This document shows, piece by piece, positions 58,578 to 64,000 of a DNA stretch of 64,000 nucleotides. The stretch spans positions 44,454,001 to 44,518,000 of the forward strand of contig CM114273.1 of the NCBI GenBank assembly GCA_050084515.1, in the 5' to 3' direction. Position numbers and translations under genes: made by a program. The notes below the pieces were generated by a model. That model saw only the letters and a program-made list of their open reading frames with translations, was not told the origin of the DNA and ran no database searches. This stretch comes from Blasia pusilla (taxonomy: Eukaryota; Marchantiophyta; Marchantiopsida; Blasiales). Every line of letters begins with the position of its first letter. Positions within the stretch are counted from its first letter, which is position 1.

Positions 58578-60454
58578 ACCACCGCGAACAACTCTTTCTC
58601 ATGAGTGGGCCATCTTCTTTTTGTATCGCTAAGCTTCTTGCTCTCATATGTTACACGTCTCCCTTCTTGCACCAACATTCCTGCAACTGCGAAATCACTA
58701 GAATCGGTATGTACTTCAAACGGTTTTTCAAACTCCGGCAGCTTCAATACTCGTTCCTGCAATAGAATCTGCTTCACTCGGCTGAATGCCTCATTAACTT
58801 CCTGGGTCCAACTCGTGTTGGCAAACTTTGCTGTCCAATCCATGGAAGGTCTCAGAATTCCCGAATTTTTTTTCACATAAGTGCGATAGAACTGCACCGC
58901 ACCTATGAACCTCCTCATCCCCTTTACAGTGGATGGGGGTTCCCACTCGACAATCGCTTTCACCTTCTCCATGTCTGGACTGACGCCATTTGCACTGACC
59001 ATGTGACCCAAGAATTTGATCTTGCTCAAACCAAATTTGCTCTTCTCTACATTCGCATACAACTGATTTGCCCTTAGCTTAGACAAGACCGCTGTCACAT
59101 GTCAAATGTGATCCTCTAGTGACTTCAAATAGATAAGTATGTCATCAATATAGATGATAACATACTCATCCATTTCCTTGTGAAAAATGGAGTTCATCAA
59201 TGTGGTGAACGTCGGAGGCGTGTTACATAGACCGAAAGGCATCACTACAAACTCAAAGGACCCATATCTTGTCCTACACGCAGTTTTCTCCACATCTGCC
59301 TCAGCAATCCGGATCTAGTAATATCCTGACTTCAAGTCAATCCTGCTGAAATATCTCGCGCCAGCCAGCCTATCGAAGAGATCATCTATCCTCGGAAGAG
59401 GATAATTGTTCCGAATCGTCACTTTATTCAGCGCATGGTAATCAACACACAGCCTCATCTTTCCATCCTTCTTCTTTACAAAAAGAACAGGTGCTCCATG
59501 AGGTGACTTGCTAGTCCTAATGTAACCTTTTTCCAAGAGCTCACTTAACTGCCTTTTCAACTCAATAAGTTCCTCTTGATTCAACCTATATGGTACTTTT
59601 GAAGGCGGTTGGGAACCATGTATGATCTCTATCTTATGATTGACGGCTCTATGTGGCAGCAATTCAGTCGGAAGCTCATTTGTCAAGATATCTTCAAACT
59701 CCTTGACCACTTCCTAGAGTGGTTCTAGGATTCCCCTTGAAGCAATGTCGTGATCCATGCGTATTCTGCTTGTAGCTTCCTCCACTTGTCTCATCAAGCA
59801 GAGAAACCCATTCTCCAACTCAGTCATGCTTCTCCTTGTAATTGAGTTCACTAACTCCTTTTTCGCCGGAACTTCACAAACCAACCGCACCTGCAACCAT
59901 TTGCCTTTTAGCAAGACGCTCAACCTCAAGGATCTAGGTCTTAACTTCACCTCATACGCATCTAGGAATGTATTCCCTAAGACTCCATCAATGCCATCCA
60001 TTTCGCACACAGTGAAATTCTCCTTCAACTCGAATACTCGGCATCCTACGGTCAAACCCAAGACCAATTCAGAAGTCCGATGAGACTTGCCTCCTGCAAA
60101 TCCTACTCCAATGGGCTCATCCGCCTTAGAGGTAGACAACCCTAGTTCCTTCATGATTCTCGGGCTTAGAAAGCAGTGCGAAGCACCTGTATCCATGAGC
60201 AACAACACATCGCGATCAGCAATCTTGGATCTTAGGTACACCAAATTGTGCGTCCTCTTGGTGACCTGAAGGGACGTCTCGAGATCACCCGCCAACAGAT
60301 GATCAGCAGCAAATGCAATCATACTCCCATTACTAACCTTCGGTTTCGAACACACTTTTGCCAGGTGCCCCAGTTCGCTATAGTTGTAGCATATGACCTT
60401 GCCGTTCCCTGACTTCGAGTGTTTTCCTCCTCTCGGCTTCGCATGAAGTTCCAC
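58578..60454 (-). pseudogene. G2 protease, reverse transcriptase and partial RNase H
   Basis: A frame at 60454-59714 has VLLLMDTGASHCFLSPRI, the aspartic protease site. The RT at 59710-59315 has [19 protein letters not shown] and [12 protein letters not shown]. At 59293-59102 come FVVMPFGLCNTPPTFTTLM and IIYIDDILIYLKS with an intact YIDD. At 59098-58565 IKFLGHMVSANGVSPDMEKV is followed by FEVHTDSSDFAVAGMLVQEG, the RNase H start, and it ends at FAVVHWL. Only a few stops separate these frames, so it is the least decayed gypsy copy here. The zinc knuckle before it reads CYNYSELGHLAKVC, with one Cys changed to Tyr. Confidence 0.93.
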
Positions 60455-60505
60455 TCATTTTGCTGCCGGGGAAAATGACTCTCTTGGATCGTGCAGGCCC
60501 CCACT

Positions 60506-61389
60506 CTAGACTCTTTTGAACGTCTCCTTATTTTTTGACTTCTTCGAAAAACCTTTTGTCTCAAAGGGTTTCTGGGTTTGGACCTCATCGTCCCCAATCC
60601 GCTCCGCTAGCTTCAGAAGATCCGCGCAGGTATCTGGCAACGTCGGCATTCGGTAAAGGGCCTTTTCAGCGCTCGGCTTGAGTCCACTAATGAATATAGC
60701 CTTCTTCGCGTGCTCATCCATCTTTGGAAGAGAAGTCAGTTTCGCACTAAACTCCCTCACATACGCGCTTAAGGAACCACTCTGCCGCATCCGCACGCAT
60801 TCCACCGTGTCGCGCAACCCTTGGTAATCCGGAGTGAATCGATCCCCAATCAACACCTTAAACTCCTCCCAACTCAGAGGTGACTCGCCGACTAGATAAT
60901 CCTCTCGTTGAGCTGTCCACCATTGTAGCGCATGATCCTTCAGGAAAGTAACGGCTACCGTCACCTTGTCCTGCTCAACTTCCCTCTGCGCCTCGAAGTA
61001 TAGTTCTAGTTCCTTAAGGAAATCCTTCACTTACCGCGAGCGCCCCACCCCAGTGAATAGCGTGGGCAGGTTTGTCTTGCAGAGCTTTTTGCCCGCAACC
61101 GGAGTTCGGGTGGCCTCTAACTATGCAATCCGCTTGCTTTGCTGGGACATCTGCTCCACCAATAGCTTCAACAAGTCCAAGTCTAGCTTGGCTCGGTCGG
61201 TTCCCCTGAGTTTAGGCCCAATGGCCCTGCGAAAGGATTCGCCTCTGGAACGTCCTCACGTCTGGCGTTCAGCTCTTCGGGAGTCTCCGTCTCCTCCATA
61301 GCTTCACGGTCCGGCATTGGTTCCTCTCTTGATTCACGACGCTTGATTCGACGCTTCTTGGGTTGTTCTCCCTCGATCGCCATTTTCAA
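60506..61389 (-). pseudogene. G2 gag
   Basis: It starts MAIEGEQPKKRRIKRRESRE with an acidic N-terminus. After a frame break the capsid-like domain reads FLKELELYFEAQREVEQDKV, FLKDHALQWWTAQRED, WEEFKVLIGDRFTPDYQ and LSAYVREFSAKLTSLP. This is the retrotrans_gag family. The frame 61030-60506 is open for 174 residues. A stop at 61033 separates the two parts. Confidence 0.9.
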
Positions 61390-61518
61390 GCCAACTCACT
61401 CAGATCTCCTCCTTGTTTCTTGCGTCCCTCCTCGAGCGTCTGAGTCTAGCCGCTACCTTGAGTTTTCCCAAGCGTCCGGTTGATCCCACGACCCCAAGTT
61501 CTCGCTCACCAAGGATTA

Positions 61519-61530
61519 GCTTTGATACCA
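61519..61530 (-). other. G2 primer-binding site
   Basis: On the minus strand TGGTATCAAAGC follows the LTR end (GCGCGACA) after two bases. It is complementary to the 3' end of initiator tRNA-Met, as in many plant LTR elements. It sets the true direction of all G2 LTRs in this window. Confidence 0.9.
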
Positions 61531-61532
61531 CT

Positions 61533-62016
61533 TGTCGCGCCCCTACTCTCCTTGAACGTCAATCTTTAGTGTCGCGGAAGCGTACGTTGAGTAGGACACG
61601 ATCTCATCGCCGATCTGCACCCAAACACGCACTCTCGTTAGTCGGGTCTTGTTAGCGTTCCAACCCACCGAGTTCTCAACTCGGTGTCTCATCAAGCTCA
61701 ACCTTCCTTAACTCCTAGTTTCCAAAACATGGCAAGTCCTTCAAGACTTGGAACAAACTTCATGATTAGCCCAGGAACCTAAAACCGCACTTGCGCGCCT
61801 AGCAATCCCAACTGTTCAACGGACCTCGTGCGAGTTCCAAACCGAGATCAAAGGGATTGAGTCGCGGGGTGAAATCCAAGAGGGATGTCTAAAATCACCT
61901 CCGTAGACTTGGTTCAGGTTTTCCAACCCAACCCCAAACTCTCGATCTGTTCCATGCCCTTGAGCCGCCCCATGGCGCCCAAAGTGGGGTTCGAGTTCCA
62001 AGCACTCTCAGAGACC
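61533..62016 (-). repeat. G2 5' LTR, truncated (484 bp)
   Basis: It matches the first half (in plus-strand reading) of 17497-18499, from TGTCGCGCCCC to CAAGCACTCTCAGAGACC. The full LTR continues TTCCCCCTTACC; here it breaks into a hairpin at 62017. Confidence 0.92.
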
Positions 62017-62071
62017 ATTAGTTATCATATTGATGATTTTCTTAAGGAAAACCATCAATATGATAACTAAT
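62017..62071. repeat. Hairpin at the G2/Helitron junction (19-bp perfect outer stem)
   Basis: ATTAGTTATCATATTGATG (62017-62035) is the exact reverse complement of 62053-62071. The 17-nt centre (ATTTTCTTAAGGAAAAC) can form a further 5-bp stem. The right arm reads on into Helitron sequence, so the left arm is probably a fold-back copy of it made at the junction. Confidence 0.88.
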
Positions 62072-63641
62072 GTCATACCTTATCATGTCTTTGTAGGCAA
62101 AACTATTTTTTATCGACGGCCCGGGTGGAACAGGGAAAAAAAAATTTCATATAATCTCCGTCTGAAAAGTAAACCGTGTAAAGGAGGTATTGCATTGGTT
62201 GTTGCCTCCTCTGGGATAGCAGCTTTATTGTTGGAAGGAGGTCATATTGCACATTCTCACTTCAAGATTTTGATTAATTTGGATGAAAGTTCTAATTGCA
62301 AGTAAGAATTGAAGTCTATTTCCCATTGCAATGATTTACTTTTTTACTTTCTTCACAATTTCTTCAAGTTAAAAAATTCATTCCCTTTTATCTTGCAGCA
62401 TACGAGTTAATAGTAACGAGGCACGTGCTAAGCTTATCATATGGGATGAAGCACCTATAACTCATCGTCATGTTTTTGAGGTTGTCAATCGTACATTGCA
62501 AGATATTATGGGATTGGTATCGAATGACTTAAGAGAGGTTCCATTTGGTGGAAAGCTTATTTTTTTGGTAGAGATTTTCTTCAAGTCCTTCCCGTCGTTC
62601 GTCAAGTTGATCGTCCCCAAATTTTCCAAGCCACTTTTAAGAGATCTCCTTTATGGTCTCATGTAAGAATGATGAAACTTACAACAAATATTAGAGTCCA
62701 AAATTTGGAAGGTATGATGTTATATGATGTATAACATTCTTTAATTCATCATTTATAATTTTATTGAGGTGTGGAATATCATTATTCTTTTAAGATTTAC
62801 AATATTTCTATTCATTGTTTTTTTTCAAAAGTCGCATTTTTTAAAATATAAATAAAATTATGTACTTATGTGTAGGTCCTTCGCGTGCCAATCAAGAATA
62901 TTTTGCAAAATGGTTGTTGGAGGTTGGAGAGGGTCGTCTTCCTATACATTAGGATGTGGGGGAGGATACTATGCAATTGCCAGATGATATGGTATCCAAA
63001 ACAAACAATATCAATGATTTCATCAATACAATCTATGGGACTCATTCCGAACGATTTGGTGACATAAAGTTCTTAAGGGATACATCAATTTTAACACCCA
63101 GAAATAGAGACATGGATCATACCAATACAAAAGTCATATTGCGATTCCATGGAGAGATAAAGGTTTTCGTTTCCATTTCTTTCATTGAACTTCCAATTCG
63201 TCATGAAATTGACATGGACCTTATGAAAATGTGCTGACATACAATCTTTTGGCATATGTAGGAGCATATTTATTTTAGTGCAGATTTTATGGAATTCCAG
63301 TAGGAATTATGGTTTGATATTTCGCAGCTTCATGCCGTATGTTATTAATGTTACAAGGAGTTTTTATCCCACACATTCCTTTGATTGGGTTTAACTTTGG
63401 CTTACCTTTTCATCTTTGTAAATATCAATTTCTTATCCGTCCAACTTTTGCTATGATTATTAATAAATCTCAAAGTCAAATTTTACAAAAAGTTGAAATA
63501 TACCTACCATCATCCGTATTTTCCCATGAACACTTATATGTTGCTTTATCGAGAATAGATACAAGAAGTGCTATTTATGTCATGGCACCCTCAGCTACGA
63601 ATCATAACCATACAAATTTCTGTACATGTTATATTGTATAA
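62053..63641 (+). pseudogene. Helitron helicase (Pif1-like) region
   Basis: Walker A is FFIDGPGGTGK near 62110, in a different frame from the following CKGGIALVVASSGIAALLLE and GGHIAHSHFKILINLDESSN. Walker B is AKLIIWDEAPITHRHVFEVV (62425). VPFGGKLIF, FQATFKRSPLWSHVRMMKL and LTTNIRVQN follow with a frameshift. FAKWLLEVGEGRLP, SILTPRNRDMDHTNTKVIL, and finally FAMIINKSQSQILQKVEIYL and SHEHLYVALSR are motifs V and VI. The start of the helicase is in the part before 58577. Confidence 0.9.
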
Positions 63642-63772
63642 AAAAATTTATTTAAATAAAATTTTCTTTTTTTCAAAATTTGTTCCGATCAATTTTTTTA
63701 AATTCTAAGTTCTAAAAACTTATCTCTTTTAGTGCTATCTCTTTTCGTGGGTAGCACGAGCATGCCACCGAG

Positions 63773-64000
63773 TGATGAAAAAGGGATAGGAGTGATCCAT
63801 GAAAGACAAGGTAAACAAAGTTGGAAGAGAAAATACAGGCCATGTAATTGAAGAAATCAACTAATCAAAACCGGATTACTAAACCTAACATGGGAGTGGA
63901 CGGAGTAAATACGGATAGCACAATGTAAAATAATAAAGCCAAAACGGATCTTTTAACCCACAAAACCCAAACCAATGTCAAGGCCATCTGGCGCATCTGG
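63773..64000. other. Flank beyond the Helitron; no gene seen
   Basis: A short stretch after the Helitron 3' end. Nothing in it matches the other repeats or a protein. Confidence 0.5.

Larger units (their letters stand above)
58578..62016 (-). mobile_element. Gypsy family G2 fragment inside the Helitron
   Basis: On the minus strand: part of the 5' LTR (62016-61533), primer-binding site, gag, protease, RT and the start of RNase H, which stops at 58578. The rest of pol, the 3' LTR and half of the 5' LTR are missing, and no target duplication is seen. Both ends abut Helitron sequence that is contiguous in the protein, so it is an insertion later truncated, or a patch inserted during repair. Confidence 0.88.
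54558..63772 (+). mobile_element. Rep/helicase Helitron, broken by a G2 gypsy fragment, 5' end lost
   Basis: The coding region runs 54786-58577 (N-terminus and Rep) and resumes 62053-63641 (helicase). The 3' end is TCGTGGGTAGCACGA (5-bp stem) then GCATGCCACCGAG|T at 63772, the Helitron hairpin plus CTRR-like terminus with a T next to it. The 5' end is replaced by the G1 unit that ends at 54557. Several frameshifts show it is no longer autonomous. It is the likely kin of the protein source for the small Helitrons in this window. Confidence 0.88.

Overview
This window looks like nuclear DNA of a land plant. It holds two host peroxidase genes with plant-type introns, one of them a plastid-type ascorbate peroxidase with a transit-peptide-like leader, plus a plant-type secretory-pathway membrane protein. 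These sit in a matrix of degenerate Ty1/copia, Ty3/gypsy and Helitron DNA with many nested insertions. I cannot name the species. The retroelement style makes a non-seed plant possible, but that is only an impression.

Host genes: (1) a minus-strand ascorbate peroxidase gene (280-6033). I reconstructed nine exons with GT/AG boundaries and matching phases; the gene runs off the left edge. (2) A plus-strand, intronless ~685-residue type I membrane protein (24021-26078) with a C-terminal dilysine ER-retrieval-like signal. (3) A plus-strand class III secretory peroxidase (36363-38860) with four exons and all eight conserved cysteines.

Mobile DNA: family G1 is a gypsy element whose Pol ends in what looks like a PHD finger. 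It is present as copy A (minus, 10.1-22.2 kb), fragment C (minus, 32.9-34.1 kb) and copy B (plus, 46.5-54.6 kb). Copy A is interrupted by a copia element (13517-19542, TSD CAATG). That element is itself interrupted by a 1003-bp solo LTR (17497-18499, TSD TAGAG) of a second gypsy family, G2. A third LTR-like sequence, F1 (~1.27 kb), lies inside copy B; a second F1 appears to have been split by a ~3-kb inversion (42.8-45.7 kb). A Rep/helicase Helitron occupies 54.6-63.77 kb and is broken in the middle by a minus-strand G2 fragment. Small 185-192-bp non-autonomous Helitrons share its terminal features; one lies in intron 3 of the ascorbate peroxidase gene.

The rest (most of 6.7-10.1, 22.2-23.6, 26.1-32.0 and 38.9-42 kb) is AT-rich DNA in which I see no gene. 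I found no CRISPR array, rRNA or convincing tRNA. No new multi-gene system stands out. The most unusual signals are the PHD-finger gypsy family, the Helitron family, the G1 terminal-repeat units, and the rearrangements at 21.5, 43-46 and 58-62 kb.
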